A DNA stretch of 64,000 nt, taken from positions 265,001 to 329,000 of the forward strand of contig CP091733.1 in NCBI GenBank assembly GCA_022009975.1. The letters run 5' to 3'. Below are positions 42,584 to 54,666 of this stretch, piece after piece. Below the pieces are notes generated by a model. That model searched no databases and was not told where the DNA came from. It saw nothing but the letters and a program-made list of their open reading frames with translations. The position numbers and the translations under genes were made by a program. The DNA comes from Phocaeicola vulgatus (GTDB lineage: Bacteria > Bacteroidota > Bacteroidia > Bacteroidales > Tannerellaceae). The stretch's first letter is position 1; the number at the start of each line of letters is the position of its first letter.

Positions 42584-42614
42584 TACAGGGGGAGGGGAAT
42601 TTCCTCTCCCTGTA
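42584..42614. promoter_or_regulatory. hairpin between fecR-like gene and SusC 2
   Basis: TACAGGGGGAGG pairs with CCTCTCCCTGTA (12 bp, one G-U) around a 7-base loop. No T run follows on the plus strand, so it may be an attenuator or RNA-processing site rather than a simple terminator. Confidence 0.5.
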
Positions 42615-42651
42615 CTTATGAGTAATATGTATAATCTTATATCATGAATGT

Positions 42652-45600
42652 ATGGATAATTTATTAAACACTATTAATCCTCGACTGATTATCCTTTCCG
42701 TTCCATTATTCCTTGCAACGGAAGGATTATCAGCTCGAAATGTCACGTTGTCAGCTAATAACGTGAAAGTCAAACAAGCACTCACATTAATAACCAAGCA
42801 GACTGGTTTATCATTTGCTTACAGCAATCAAGTTGTCAATTTGGATAGAACTATATCCATCCAGGCAGACAACCAAGATCTAACATTTGTTATGGATAAA
42901 ATTGTTGAGGGAACAGATTTGGCATACGAAATATCAAACGATAAGATTTCCTCTTTGCTAAGAATGCCGCTCCTTCATCAGCCACGAAAAATGGAGTTCA
43001 CCAACAAAATAAACTTATTACAGGAACAGTAACAGATAAAAACGGAGAACCTATTATAGGTGCCAATATTGTCGTTAAAGGGACAACGTTAGGTACAATT
43101 ACCGATTTAGATGGTAACTATTCATTGGAAGTTCCAGCGAATGCAGTGTTGCAAGTTTCTTATATTGGATACAACACCCAAACCATTCCTGTAAACAATC
43201 AAAAAACAATTAACGTCAAGTTACAAGAAGACTCCAAGAACTTGGACGAAGTAATCGTTATCGGTTACGGAACACAGAAGAAATCAGATGTTTCTGGTTC
43301 TGTTGCAACGGTAACGGGTGAGAAATTGGCCAAGTTGCCGACAGCTAATGCTGAAAACGCATTGGAAGGTGCTGCTCCGGGTCTTAATGTAGACTACTCT
43401 AATGGTGGTGCTCCGGGCGAGAAGCCGGACTTGCAGGTGCGTGGTATGACATCTTTGTCTTCCAATGCTCCGTTGGTAATCATCGATGGTGTTCCGGGTG
43501 ATATGTCTTACTTGAACCCTGAAGACATCAAGACGATGTCTATCTTGAAGGATGCTGCTACAGCGGCAATCTATGGTGCCCGTGCTGCTGCCGGTGTTAT
43601 CTTGATTGAAACACACCGCGGTGCCAAGCAGGAACCGAAAATCACATTCTCTGGTTATGTAGGAGTTGATGACCTTCCTAAACGTTTGGATTTGTGTAAC
43701 TCTGCTGAGTTTATCCAATTACGCACGATGGCTTATACAAATGCCGGTATTCCTCAAAGCCGTTGGTCTAAGTATATCGAGGCTTATCATCAGAATCCTA
43801 ATCAGTTTGCAGACACAGACTGGCAGAAAGAGTATTTCCGCCGTGGTTTGACTCAGAAGTATACCATGGGATATACAGCAGGTAACGAGAATATGAACGT
43901 CGCTTTGTCTGGTTTCTATTCTTCTACTGACGGTATCGTCAAGAGCACTGATGAAACGAAATATGGTTTCCGTTTGAACTCTGATATCGTTCGTGGCAAA
44001 TTCAAGATGGGAGAATCAGTCAGCTATGGCCGTTGGGAATCAAACCTGAGATATATACCGGTTGGCCTGCCTTGTCACAGATTTCTAACTTGGAACCGTT
44101 GATTTTCTGCTACGATGATAAAAACGAAGGCGGATTTGGTGGTTCTATATCAAGCATGGGTATGTCTGATGCTGTCAACCAAGTTGCATTCAACTCCTTG
44201 GTTCGTCAGAAGAAATATCAAGACTATATTTCAGCTTCCGGTTATGTCCAGTATGAACCAATCAAAGACTTGATTATCAAGTTCCGTGCAAGCAGGAATC
44301 TTTACTTTGATGGCACACGCTCTTTCGTCCCGACTTATAAGGTGGGCGATTATAACGTGAATACGCGAGCTCAGTTGGATGAAACAAGATCCAAGTCAAC
44401 AGAAGATTTGTTGGAATTGACAGCAAACTATAACATCACATTAGCTGAAAAGCATAGCTTGTCTGCATTGTTAGGTATTTCACAGGAAGAGAAAAAATAT
44501 GAAGACATTTCAGCTTCAGCGGCAAAGTTTGAAAACAACAGCATGGACTTGTTGGTTCATGGGCAGGAAAACTTCGCAGTGGGTGGAACCAAGAATCGTA
44601 GCGGTCTTCGTTCTTTGTTCGCTCGTTTGAACTACAACTATGACTTGCGTTATATAATCATGGCTTCCATGCGTTATGATGGTTCCACTCGTTTTGCGGA
44701 AACAACAAATGGGGTTTCTTCCCTTCTGTATCAGCTGCATGGAACATTGCTAACGAGTCATTCTGGGAAAAACAAAAAGAGTTGATTTCCACATTTAAGT
44801 TGCGTTTAAGCTATGGTGGTTTGGGTAACCAGAACATTTCCAACTATATGTATATTCCTAAGATGTCTTACGATACTTCTACATTGAACTATCCGTGGAA
44901 TGGTAAGAATATCAATTTGGGTTATGCTATCACCACTCTTCCTTCTGCATTCATTAAGTGGGAAACTACTATCTATAAGAATATCGGTATTGATATGGGC
45001 TTGTGGAACAACAAGTTGGAACTCTCTTTGGAAGGTTATATCAAGAATACGAAGGATATGCTTTCAAATAAGGAAATCAGTTCGTCAACCGGTTTCGGTT
45101 CTTTGACAGTCAATGATGGTAAGTTGCGTACAACCGGTTTGGAATTCCAGGCAATCTATCATGGCACTGTGAGCGATTTCAAGTATGACGTGGATATGAA
45201 CGTTACTCATTATAAGAGCGTTTTGAAACACATGGCAGACCCGGGTTACTTGAGCGAATGGGGACCTGCTCGTACTTATGTCGGTGGTGAAATCGGTGAA
45301 ATGTGGGTCTATAAAACTGCCGGAATCTTTAGAAACCAGCAAGAAGTGGATGACTGGAACAAGGAGCATGGTAAAATGGATGACGAAGGTAATTGGATTC
45401 CTTTGCAGGCAGCCGCTGCTCCTGGTGACTTGCGTTTCATAGATACTAATGGTGACGGTATCTTGGATTCAAATGATAAGGTGAAGATGGGTTGCGGTAC
45501 TCCGAAAGCGACAGTCGGTTTGAATATTTCTTTGGAATATAAGAACTTTGACATGATAGCCAACTTCTATGGTTCATTTGGTGTTAAGCGTTATAACATG

Positions 45601-45987
45601 CACCGTTCAGACCAGTATCATTCTGCTTCTAAGAAGTTCAATGGTCCTCGTGAATTGTTGGATTCTTGGACCCCTGAAAATCCAAATTCAAGTATTCCTC
45701 GTGTGGTTGTCGGTGACCCGAATGAAAACTTCATCAAAGCATCTGACTTCTTCTTGGAAAACGGAAACTTTTTACGCTTGAACAACTTGCAGGTGGGATA
45801 TAACTTGCCTCATTCAGTTTGTAAAGATCTTAAGATTAATAATCTGAGATTTTATGTGGCTGCTACTCGTTTGTTCACGATTACTTCTTATAGTGGTTAT
45901 GATCCTTGTTCTGGTAGCATGGGTGTGGATAGCTCAATCTATCCGTTGTCTCGTTCTTATATGTTAGGTATGAAGTTTGGATTCTAA
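42652..45987 (+). CDS. SusC-type transporter 2 with STN signalling domain (three frameshifts)
   Basis: Restored length is about 1,112 residues. The N-terminus holds a signal peptide and an STN domain (NVTLSANNVKVKQALTLITKQTGLSFAYSNQVV) that contacts the FecR protein in the periplasm. The carboxypeptidase D-like domain (ITGTVTDKNGEPIIGANIVVKG), the plug (IDGVPGDMSYLNPEDIKTMSILKDAATAAIYGARAA) and the barrel follow. The frame breaks near 42955, near 44070 and at about 44703 (one A missing, so AENNKWGFFPSVSAAW is split). All look like sequence errors. The end lies 19 bases before the SusD 2 start. The likely cargo is the glycan degraded by the GH63 and GH2 enzymes downstream. Confidence 0.92.
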
Positions 45988-46006
45988 AAAAACAAGTGAT
46001 AAAATT

Positions 46007-47548
46007 ATGAAACTAAAAAATATATTATTGAGTTCTTTGGTATTTGGAGGTCTGATGTTCTCTTCTTGTACAGGCTTCTTGGATGAGGATTCCAATCCAA
46101 ATACTTTATCTCCCAGTGTTTTCTGGAAAAATGAATCAGATATTGAAAAAGGCTTGGTCAGTGTTTATGCTGCATTGCAGCCAAACCAGGCTTGGGCAGC
46201 TCCTTTTAAAAGACATATTGTAATTGACTGTTACCGCAGTGATTTGCTCCGTTATCGTCCGGATGTGGGTTCATGGGGTTCTTTGGCTAACTTTACCAAC
46301 ACTTCTACAAACGGTACAGCCGAAGGTGAATGGAAGAATTGCTACAAAGGTATCAGCTATGCCAACCAGTGTTTGGATAACATTCCTAATGTTCCTGAAA
46401 ACTCTTCTGATGTTGCCCAATTGAAGAAGCAGGCAATGGCTGAAGCTCGTTTCTTGCGCGCCTATTATTACTTCCGCTTGTACCGGAACTGGGGTGAACG
46501 CATTCCCATGTTTACAAAACAGATTGAGGGAAAAGACGAAGAGTTCAACCCAGCCCAAGCAAATGAGGGTGAAATCCTTAAGTTGATAGAAACGGATATG
46601 ATTGCATGTCAAGATGATCTTCCGGAGTCTTATCCTGCTGAATACGCTGGTCGCGTGACTAAATACACTGCCGCTGCCATGTTGGGACGTTTCTATATGT
46701 TTACTCACCAGATGAAAAAGGCTGAAGATGAGTTTGCTAAGGTTATTAAGAGTGGTCGCTATGAATTGATGGAGAATTATGAAGATAACTTTGACGGTTT
46801 GCATAAGAACAATAAAGAATCTCTTTTTGAAGTCCAGTTCTCCGGAGACAGGACAGGTGGTCGTTCCGAATACCATTGGATTATGTATCACTTGTGTCCG
46901 TTAGATGCTCCAATGGGTGGTTATGAAGAGGCTTATCCTTCCCAGTGGTTCTTCGATATGATGAAAAAGAATGAATTGGCAGCAAGTGGTGAACACAAAT
47001 ATAGCCAGCGAATGTATGCTACATTGTTGTTCAACGACGAAGGCTGTAGTGCATTCTATTTTGATGAAGGTAAGCATTTCTTGGATTATCACCAGCCTAA
47101 AACATACTATTGGAAGAAATATGTTTCTTGGAATGAAGACTTGATTCCAGACCCGGACCGTAGTGCATTCAACGTAATGATTATGCGTTATTCTGATGTG
47201 TTGTTAAGCTATGCAGAATGTTTGAACGACCGCAATGCTACTGCTGAAGCGATTGACTATATCAATATCGTGCGCAAACGTGCCAATGTCAAGTTGTTGG
47301 ATAAGAGCATGAGCAAGGATGCCGTGTTGAAGCACTTGCAAGATGTTGAGCGTCCGGCAGAGTTCGCATTGGAAGGAACTCGCTGGTATGACTTGTTGCG
47401 CTGGGGTATCACTGAAAAGGCGTTGAAAGACCATAATAAAGAATTCGTTGAGAACTACATCGATTCCAAGCATCGCTTGTTGCCAATACCGCACTCGGAA
47501 TTCTTGTTGAATCCGGATTGGGTTCAGAATCCTAACCACGGTAAGTAA
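46007..47548 (+). CDS. SusD-type surface binding lipoprotein 2
   Basis: 513 residues from the ATG at 46007 (MKLKNILLSSLVFGG), preferred to an earlier in-frame start that overlaps SusC 2. The lipobox is MFSSC (Cys about residue 21). RFLRAYYYFRLYRNWGERIPM and ERPAEFALEGTRWYDLLRWG are the family motifs. Intact frame. It partners SusC 2 and is followed 17 bases later by the GH63 gene. Confidence 0.93.
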   Translation: MKLKNILLSSLVFGGLMFSSCTGFLDEDSNPNTLSPSVFWKNESDIEKGLVSVYAALQPNQAWAAPFKRHIVIDCYRSDLLRYRPDVGSWGSLANFTNTSTNGTAEGEWKNCYKGISYANQCLDNIPNVPENSSDVAQLKKQAMAEARFLRAYYYFRLYRNWGERIPMFTKQIEGKDEEFNPAQANEGEILKLIETDMIACQDDLPESYPAEYAGRVTKYTAAAMLGRFYMFTHQMKKAEDEFAKVIKSGRYELMENYEDNFDGLHKNNKESLFEVQFSGDRTGGRSEYHWIMYHLCPLDAPMGGYEEAYPSQWFFDMMKKNELAASGEHKYSQRMYATLLFNDEGCSAFYFDEGKHFLDYHQPKTYYWKKYVSWNEDLIPDPDRSAFNVMIMRYSDVLLSYAECLNDRNATAEAIDYINIVRKRANVKLLDKSMSKDAVLKHLQDVERPAEFALEGTRWYDLLRWGITEKALKDHNKEFVENYIDSKHRLLPIPHSEFLLNPDWVQNPNHGK

Positions 47549-47565
47549 AAAGTAAATAGAGAATA

Positions 47566-49575
47566 ATGAAGAAATTAATGAACATATTTTCTCTTTCTGT
47601 CTTCTCCCTGTTCCTGTCTTGTACGCAGAACGGGGGGCAGCAGGCAGAAACGGAGAAATTGGCAGATAGCCGTAATGGCTATTATAACCTGATCAATATC
47701 AAGAATGCTCCTAAATATGAACGTGATAGAGACTGCTTTGTCTTTTCTGATTTGGGCTCATGGATAGGATATGCTTTGCCTGAGAATGAAGCGAATGAAA
47801 ACACCGGTGGTTTCGTGGGACCGTACATGATGACGGGAAGAGGTTGGATTGCCTCTACTTTGGCTCAGCCATCCATGACGGTTAATGGCGAGAGATTCGA
47901 TTTCGCCCGAAACATCCAAACTGCAAAATATTATCCTGGCAAATTAGTTCAGGAGTTCCGTAATGAACAGGTATATTTTGTAACTGAACTCTGTTATGAG
48001 TCTGCTCAAACAGCTGTTATTCGCACCTCTGTCCGCAATATTTCAGATAAAGAATTGGATATTTCACTCTCTTATGAAGGAGGGTTGTTAGGCAAGAATG
48101 CCTCCTTGAAAGCAATGGACAAAGGAGTCCTGATCAATACGGGTGTCGAGGATGCACAATTGGCTGTGCGCTTCTTGACGGCAGACCAAGTTAATGTTGT
48201 CGGCAAGGATAGTTTGCGTGTCGCAGAAAAAGTCTCTTTGGCATTGGCTTCAGGCGCAGAATATCAAGGGGCTTATACTGAAACATTCGCCTTTGACGAA
48301 GCCTCTTTGCAGAATGAATTGAAAGCCCAGTCTTCCATGAATGTGGAACAGGTTTTCACCAAGAATGAAGAACGTTGGAATGGTTATTTGGCATCCATCT
48401 TCAAAGGTGAAAGCCCATATTTGAAGGAGAATAAATACCGCCGTGTCATGGTCAAGGCAATGATTACGTTGGTTTCCAACTGGCGTACTCCGGCAGGTGA
48501 CATCCTGCACGATGGTTGTTATCCTTCCTATTGTGGGTTCTTTGGTGTCTGGTCATGGGACTCTTGGAAACATGCTTCTGCCACAGCCTTGTTCAATCCG
48601 GAATTGGCAAAGAATGAAATCAGATGCCTTTTCGACTATCAAGCTGAAAATGGGATGATTCCTGACTATGTGAGTCGCTTCAAAGAGCGTATCAACTGGC
48701 GCGATACAAAACCTCCATTGGCTGCTTGGGCAGTGATGAACGTTTATGAAAACACAGGCGATAAGGCATTTGTTGAGGAGATGTTTGACAAGCTCTATAA
48801 ATATCACCAATGGTGGTATACAGACCGTGACCATGACAAGAATGGCGTTTGCGAATATGGTTCTACGGATGGCACATTGATTGCTGCTGCTTGGGAGAGC
48901 GGAATGGATAACGGTGTTCGCTTCGACGAGGCGGAGATGCTGAAACGAACCTGAAAATGCGTGGTCAATGAACCAGGAGAATATCTGTTTGAACTCTTTC
49001 TTGTATGCTGAAAAGGGTTATTTGGCTAAGATGGCTCAGATGTTGGGCAAGAATGAATTGGCTGACAAGTTGACTCAAGAGGCAAAGGCGTTGAAAGAGC
49101 ACATCCAGACAAAGATGTTCGACCCTGAAACAGGTTTCTTCTATGATACCCGCATCGGGACAGGCGAGTTCATTAAGGTGATGGGAGCAGAGTGCTGGTT
49201 GCCTTTGTGGGCAGGTATTGCCACCCCGGAACAAGCCCGCCAAGTGCTTGACAAGATGTTGGATCCGACGAAGTTCAATTCGACTGTACCATTGGGCACA
49301 TTGGAGATTAGCCATTTGCGTTTCCGTCCTACTCGTGGCTACTGGCGCGGTCCGGTTTGGATCGACCAAGTTTATTTCGGTGTAATGGGCTTGCGCAAGT
49401 ATGGATTTGACAAGGAAGCCGACATGTTCGTCCGCAAATATATTGCCAATGCGCAAGGACTTCTGACAGATGGTCCTATCCATGAAACTATAATCCATTG
49501 ACGGGAGAGACACTGAACTGTCCTAACTTTGGTTGGTCTTCAGCTGTTACATTAAGAATGTTGTTGAATCAATAA
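47566..49575 (+). CDS. GH63-like glucosidase lipoprotein (two frameshifts)
   Basis: A lipoprotein (lipobox FLSCTQN, Cys about 19) with a beta-rich N-terminal domain and an (alpha/alpha)6 barrel. Barrel motifs SWDSWKHASATALFNPELAKNE, CEYGSTDGTLIAAAWESGMDNG and LPLWAGIATPEQAR, plus GYWRGPVWIDQVYFGVMGL, resemble GH63/trehalase-like alpha-glucosidases (mannosyl-oligosaccharide glucosidase group). The frame breaks at about 48943 (two bases missing or one extra; ENEPENAWSMNQ expected) and 49488 (one T missing; HETYNPLTGETLNCPNFGWSSAV expected). Restored length is about 670 residues. It probably trims alpha-linked glucose at the surface or in the periplasm; exact linkage unknown. Confidence 0.85.
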
Positions 49576-49588
49576 AATAGAATATTAC

Positions 49589-52500
49589 ATGAAAAAGTCA
49601 ATCATTGTTGCCTTAGGATCTCTATTGGCTTTCTCTCCGGCTTTTGCACAATATGATGGTGCGCCTATGGAGAAATACCAAGCCAAGAAAGAGGTTAAGA
49701 AAGAGGTTCGTAGAGACAAGTATCCCCATTCAGACAATGTTTGGGAGAACTTTGATGTATTGCACATCAACCGTCTGCCGTCTGCTGCTACCTTCTTGGG
49801 ATATCCTTCCCGGGAGATGGCATTGAAAGGGGAAAGAAGCGACTCCTTATTATGCTTCTTTGAACGGTACATGGAAGTTTAAATATGTCCCGAAGGTTGC
49901 CGACCGTCCAATGGACTTTTGGCAGAAGGGATTCGATGTGTCAGGTTGGGCAGATATCAAAGTCCCCGGAAACTGGGAATTGCAAGGCTTTGGTTATCCT
50001 TTCTATGTCGGTAGTGGTTATGGTTTCAAACGCAACCCTCCTTTGATTCCTGCTGACAACAGCCCGATTGGTTCATATAAGCGTAATTTCACGGTTCCTG
50101 CTTCATGGAAAGGCCGCCAAATCGTTTTGCACTTCGGCAGTGTGGCATCTTCTTTCTTTGTTTGGGTAAACGGCAAGCAGGTGGGTTATTCCCAGGATTC
50201 AAAGACTCCTGCCGAGTTCGATATCACAGATTTCTTGAAGATTGGTGGCGAGAATGAAATCGCAGTACAGGTATTTAAGTTTAGTGATGGTTATTATTTG
50301 GAAGACCAGGACTTCTGGCGTTTCGCCGGCATTCAGCGTGATGTCTATATGTACGCACGCCCGATGACCCACATTCGTGACTTTGAAGTTGTAACGGATT
50401 TGGATGATCTTTACACAGATGCCGATTTCAGTTTGTATCTTGAATTGGGTAATCCTAATCTTAAGAAATTGAAAGGCGCAGAAGTGGAATTGAATCTGTT
50501 GGATAAGGCAGGCAAATCCATTTATACGGAACGCCAGCGCCAGCAGAAGGATTCTCCGTTTATCGAATTCCATAAGCATATCGAAAAGCCGTTGTTATGG
50601 AGTGCTGAAAAGCCGAACTTGTACAAATTGGTTTTGACTTTGCGTGTGAATGGAAAGACAGAGGAAGTTGTAGCCCGCAATATCGGTTTCCGTGAATCAG
50701 AAATCAAGCATGCCCAGTTCCTGTTGAATGGCAAGCCTATTTATTTCAAAGGTGTCAACCGTCATGAACATGATCCATATACGGGACACTATGTTGATGA
50801 GGCTTCCATGATCAAGGACCTTGAATTGATGAAGCAATTCAACATTAATAGTGTTCGTACATCCCACTATCCAAACGATCCTCGTTGGTATGAATTGTGT
50901 GACATCTATGGAATGTATGTTGTGGACGAAGCGAACATCGAGAGCCATGGAATGGGTTACAATCCTGAAATTTGTTTGGCGAACCAACCTGAATGGGAAG
51001 GTGCTTTCATTGACCGTACAGAGCGCATGTTCGAACGTGACAAGAACCATCCGTCTGTGATTATCTGGTCTTTGGGTAATGAAACGGGTGAGGGTTGTAA
51101 CTTTGCAGCTACTTACAGATGGATTCATGCGAATGATAAATCCCATCGCCCTGTCCACTCTGAAGATGGCATCAAGGGACCATTTACCGATATCTTCTGT
51201 CCGATGTATAAGAAGATTGATGTGTTGATCAACCATACATTGTATTTGCCAACCAAACCGTTGATTTTGTGTGAATATGCGCACGCAATGGGTAACAGCG
51301 TCGGTAACTTCCAAGACTATTGGGATGTCATCGAGAAATACCCGAGTTTGCAAGGTGGACACATTTGGGACTGGGTGGACCAGGGAATTGCGCAGAAGAC
51401 CAAAGAGGGTCATTTCTATTGGGCTTATGGTGGCGACATGGCTCCAGAAGGAACACCGAGCAGCCGTAACTTCTGTATGAATGGCTTGATTGCAGCCGAC
51501 CGCAGTTTGAAACCTCATATTTGGGAAGTAAAGAAGGTTTACCAGAATATGGCGTTCCGCTTGGCTGATTACAGCGCTGGTTTGGTTGAATTGAAGAATA
51601 AATTCTTCTTTACGGACTTGTCCGATTTCACATTCGGATGGCGTTTGGAAGGCAATGGCAAGGTTTTGGGTGAAGGCACTATTGATAATGTTTCTCTTCC
51701 AGCAGGTGAAACAGGCATCTTTAAGACCAATTTCCCGGCAATAAATCCGGAACCGGGTGTCGAATACTTCTTGAACTTCTATGCATATCAGAAGAACGAC
51801 GATGGTTTGTTGAAGACAGGAGATGAGATGGCTTCTGAACAGGTCAAGCTTCCGTTCTACCAGCCTGCCAAGGTTTATGCCAAGGCTGAAAAGTTGTCTG
51901 TCTCTGATGGCTCCCAGAACGATGTGACTGTTAACACGGGCAAGATGTCTGTCGGCATCCAGAACGGTGCATTGGCTTCTATCAAGTATAACGGTCGTGA
52001 AATGGTTAAACAGGGATTGCGTCCTAACTTCTGGCGTCCTTCCACGGATAACGACTTGGGCAGCGACTTGGTGAAAATCTGTGATCCTTGGCGTCATGCA
52101 GGGCGTGATGCCCGCCTGACAAAGGTTGAGAAACGTGCCGTGGACGACCAGACTTATGAGGTTGTTTCCCATTATCAGTTGCCAGAAAAGCTTGCTTCTT
52201 CCGATTTTATCGTTAAGTATACTATTTCCGGTGAAGGTTATGTGGATGTGAACTGTACATTCATCCCCGCACACGACACATTGCCATTGATGCCTCGTTT
52301 GGGTGTCAGCTTGACATTGCAGAAAGAGTATGACCAGATGGAATGGTTCGGCCGTGGCCCGCACGAGAACTATCAAGACCGTTACACAAGTGCCTTTGTT
52401 GGCTTGTATAAAGGTTCGGTTTGGGAACAATACTTCCCTTATGACCGTCCTCAGGAAAAATGGCAACAAGATTGATGTCCGTTGGATGACATTGTCAAAT

Positions 52501-52767
52501 ACCCAAGGTAATGGTTTGAAAGCCGTAGGTGCTCCTTACTTGAGCACAAGCGCATACATGTTCACAACGGAAGAATTGAGCGAAGTGGATGCTAAAAAGC
52601 ATCAGCGCCACATGAGCGATATCCAGCCTAAGGACATGGTTACATGGAACATCGACTGGAAGCAAATGGGCTTGGGTGGTGACACTTCTTGGGGTGCTTA
52701 TCCTCACCAGCAATATCTAATCCCGGCAAGACGCATGTCTTACTCTTTCCGGCTTTATCCGTATTGA
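49589..52767 (+). CDS. GH2 beta-galactosidase (two frameshifts)
   Basis: A secreted LacZ-type enzyme (signal ending in PAFAQ) of about 1,060 residues. The sugar-binding domain (PVFVGSGYGFKRNPP-like segment, NSPIGSYKRNFTVP), immunoglobulin domains, TIM barrel and C-terminal domain are present. Catalytic residues: acid/base in SLGNETGEG, nucleophile in LILCEYAHAMGNS; the product also has KGVNRHEHDP and GGHIWDWVDQG. Two bases are missing near 49840 (SDSPYYASLNGTWKF expected), and an extra A at about 52457 (QENGNKIDVRW expected) breaks the end, which resumes to 52767 and finishes in YSFRLYPY. Last gene of the ECF-controlled glycan locus, 13 bases after GH63. Confidence 0.93.
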
Positions 52768-52797
52768 TTGTTTAAAGGTCAGTAGATAACACAATAA

Positions 52798-52835
52798 GGG
52801 GCGGTGTCCAATGGAGCTTGGATGCAGCCCCTTTT
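52798..52835 (+). terminator. terminator after the glycan-degradation operon
   Basis: GGGGCGGTGTCCAA pairs imperfectly with TTGGATGCAGCCCC around TGGAGC, followed by TTTT. Both stem and downstream flank (AGGTGTGTCAGAATTAG) resemble the repeat after prs. Confidence 0.7.
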
Positions 52836-52967
52836 AGGTGTGTCAGAATTAGCAAAATGCAAGACACAGAGGATGAGGCCGGCTTGCAATTGGGAATCTA
52901 TCCTATCATTTGAAGGTCGGTTTAAAAGTATTTTGAACAGCGTTCATGGCGATGAGATGCTTACGAC

Positions 52968-53047
52968 CCTTTTTCCAAAAGCATACTACCTTTTTCCAAA
53001 AAGCATACTACCTATTTTGGAAAAGCATACTACCTATTTGAAAAAGG
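52968..53047. repeat. tandem array of 21-22-bp units
   Basis: Three full units start at 52968, 52989 and 53011, and a partial one at 53033. The common unit is CCTTTTTCCAAAAAGCATACTA; the third has CCTATTTTGG in its first half. The rest of 52840-53175 shows no gene that I can recognise. Confidence 0.8.
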
Positions 53048-53175
53048 CTCGCTTCGGCATGAATAATTGGCTGTCATGAATCTTGTATTTTAAGGATAAT
53101 CATTTAATTCCTTCAATCTGAGTTAACCGGCAGACGTTCCCGTATTTTCCCGATTAAACTCATCGTGTTTATATC

Positions 53176-53203
53176 ATCGGCTCTGGTTTCAGAGCCGATT
53201 TTC
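53176..53203 (+). terminator. perfect hairpin followed by T run
   Basis: ATCGGCTCTG and CAGAGCCGAT form a 10-bp perfect stem with loop GTTT, then TTTT on the plus strand. No plus-strand gene ends just before it, so it may be left from a deleted gene or shield the IS from readthrough. Confidence 0.65.
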
Positions 53204-53258
53204 TCGTTTTCAGTCACGTCTGGAGCCACCCATAAAGTTGCGCTCCACGCGTAGAACA

Positions 53259-54647
53259 TCAGGCTGCAAGGGCGACTTGGACCGACTCTCGTCTTGCGAG
53301 GTTGACCACATTTGCTGTGTGGATACCGAAGAAAATCAGCAAGATCTCTGTCGACTTTATTCTCGCTGCTATCTTTCGCAGTCCGTAATGTTGCTTCTGG
53401 GTACCGAATGAGCCTTCCATCTCTGTAGCTCTCACTCTGGCAAGTTCTCTTTTGGTAGCATTCTTCACCTCGTTCTTGCCAGTCCTGCCTTTCTGAGTGA
53501 AGGAGGTCTCAATACCATTCTCTTTGCAGAATGTTCTGTTGTCGTTTCCGGAGTAACCTTGGTCGCCACCTATCTTCTTCACCGGTACTCCGGTAAGCTT
53601 ATTAGACAATGACACGCAATGCTTCAGTCTTGTACCCTCATTGAAGGCGTTGAATGAGAGTTTCTCAATGAATGAGATCCCATCAATCAATATGTTGTTG
53701 CTCTTCGCTCCAAACTCTACAGTCTTGGTTTCCTTGCCTCTGACAATCGGTCTGATATGTGGTTTGTCGAGACTTACGATGCGGTTCGGTATGCTCTCGC
53801 GAGAGTCGCCACTCTTGAAGTGATTCTTCTGCTGACGATATACCCTTGTGATGATCCCAAGCATATTCAACTGCTTGTCGCTCAGCAGTCCCTCGCAACT
53901 ATGGACACGCATCTGTCTGCGGATCTCACCGAGCATCTTGCACAGCAATGCAAGCAGTCTCATTATCATCTTTCGTATCTGCTTGTGAGTGTGCTTACGC
54001 TGCTTCCTGTAAGCCGGATTCGCCTTCTCTATATCGTTGTACTTTGTCCTCAATCTATGTTCACCTAGCTTGGAACTGATACTGCACATCATCTTGTATG
54101 CTCTCTCAACACATTCCCAAAGCAACTTCACATCGGTCGGGAAACGCATCAGACTTTCATAGCAACTGGCATCAGTATACACTGTATCAAGGTTCTTCAT
54201 GTATGGTTTCCATGCATCTGCAAGCACCTTCTGCTGCTCTTGGATCTTCAGCTTCTTGGACAGTTCCAACAATATATTGTCAATCAACTTATAGTTTGTC
54301 AACTGGTTCTTGGGACTGATCCTGATGCCGCAGAAGATCTGATAATAGATGTTTCCATTCAATGCCTCCATCAATTTCGGAGCTGACAATCCTGTATACA
54401 TCTTCAAGAATGCCAATGCCACCTTGCCTTCAGGGGTGAAGAAGGACTTTCTGCCTCTTTTAGCCCTTATGTTCTTTGGCTTCTCCTCAATCAACCCAAA
54501 CGATATCGCCATTTCTCGAAGAGGAAGAAGTGACTGGATGCGTCCAAGTTCACTCGTTTTGAAGGTTTCTACATATTGCTGATAAAAATCAAACTCTGTG
54601 AATGCAATCTCTTGCTGAATGTCAGATAAATTTCGTACTTTTGCCAT
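53259..54647 (-). mobile_element. IS element transposase (DDE, IS5/IS1182-like)
   Basis: An intact 462-residue transposase. The N-terminal DUF772-type domain (KSFFTPEGKVALAFLKMYTGLSAPKLMEALNG) is followed by a DDE core: first Asp in VYTDASCYES, second in GGDQGYSGND, Glu in EMEGSFGTQKQHYGLRK. The LMRFPTDVKLLWECVERAY segment is typical of this group. I could not find convincing terminal inverted repeats or a target duplication, so the ends of the element are not set. The upstream leader forms a hairpin that covers a GGAGG. Confidence 0.85.
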
Positions 54648-54666
54648 GAGTTATTTTTGCTCATTT

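Noticed and set aside
50697..52469. 590-codon minus-strand frame antisense to the GH2 gene
   Set aside because: It is the antisense of a well-supported beta-galactosidase; the product has no domain features and has cysteine, valine and histidine content typical of shadow frames.
52968..53047. CRISPR array or phage-type iteron origin
   Set aside because: Only three to four adjacent units, no spacers, no replication protein gene nearby.
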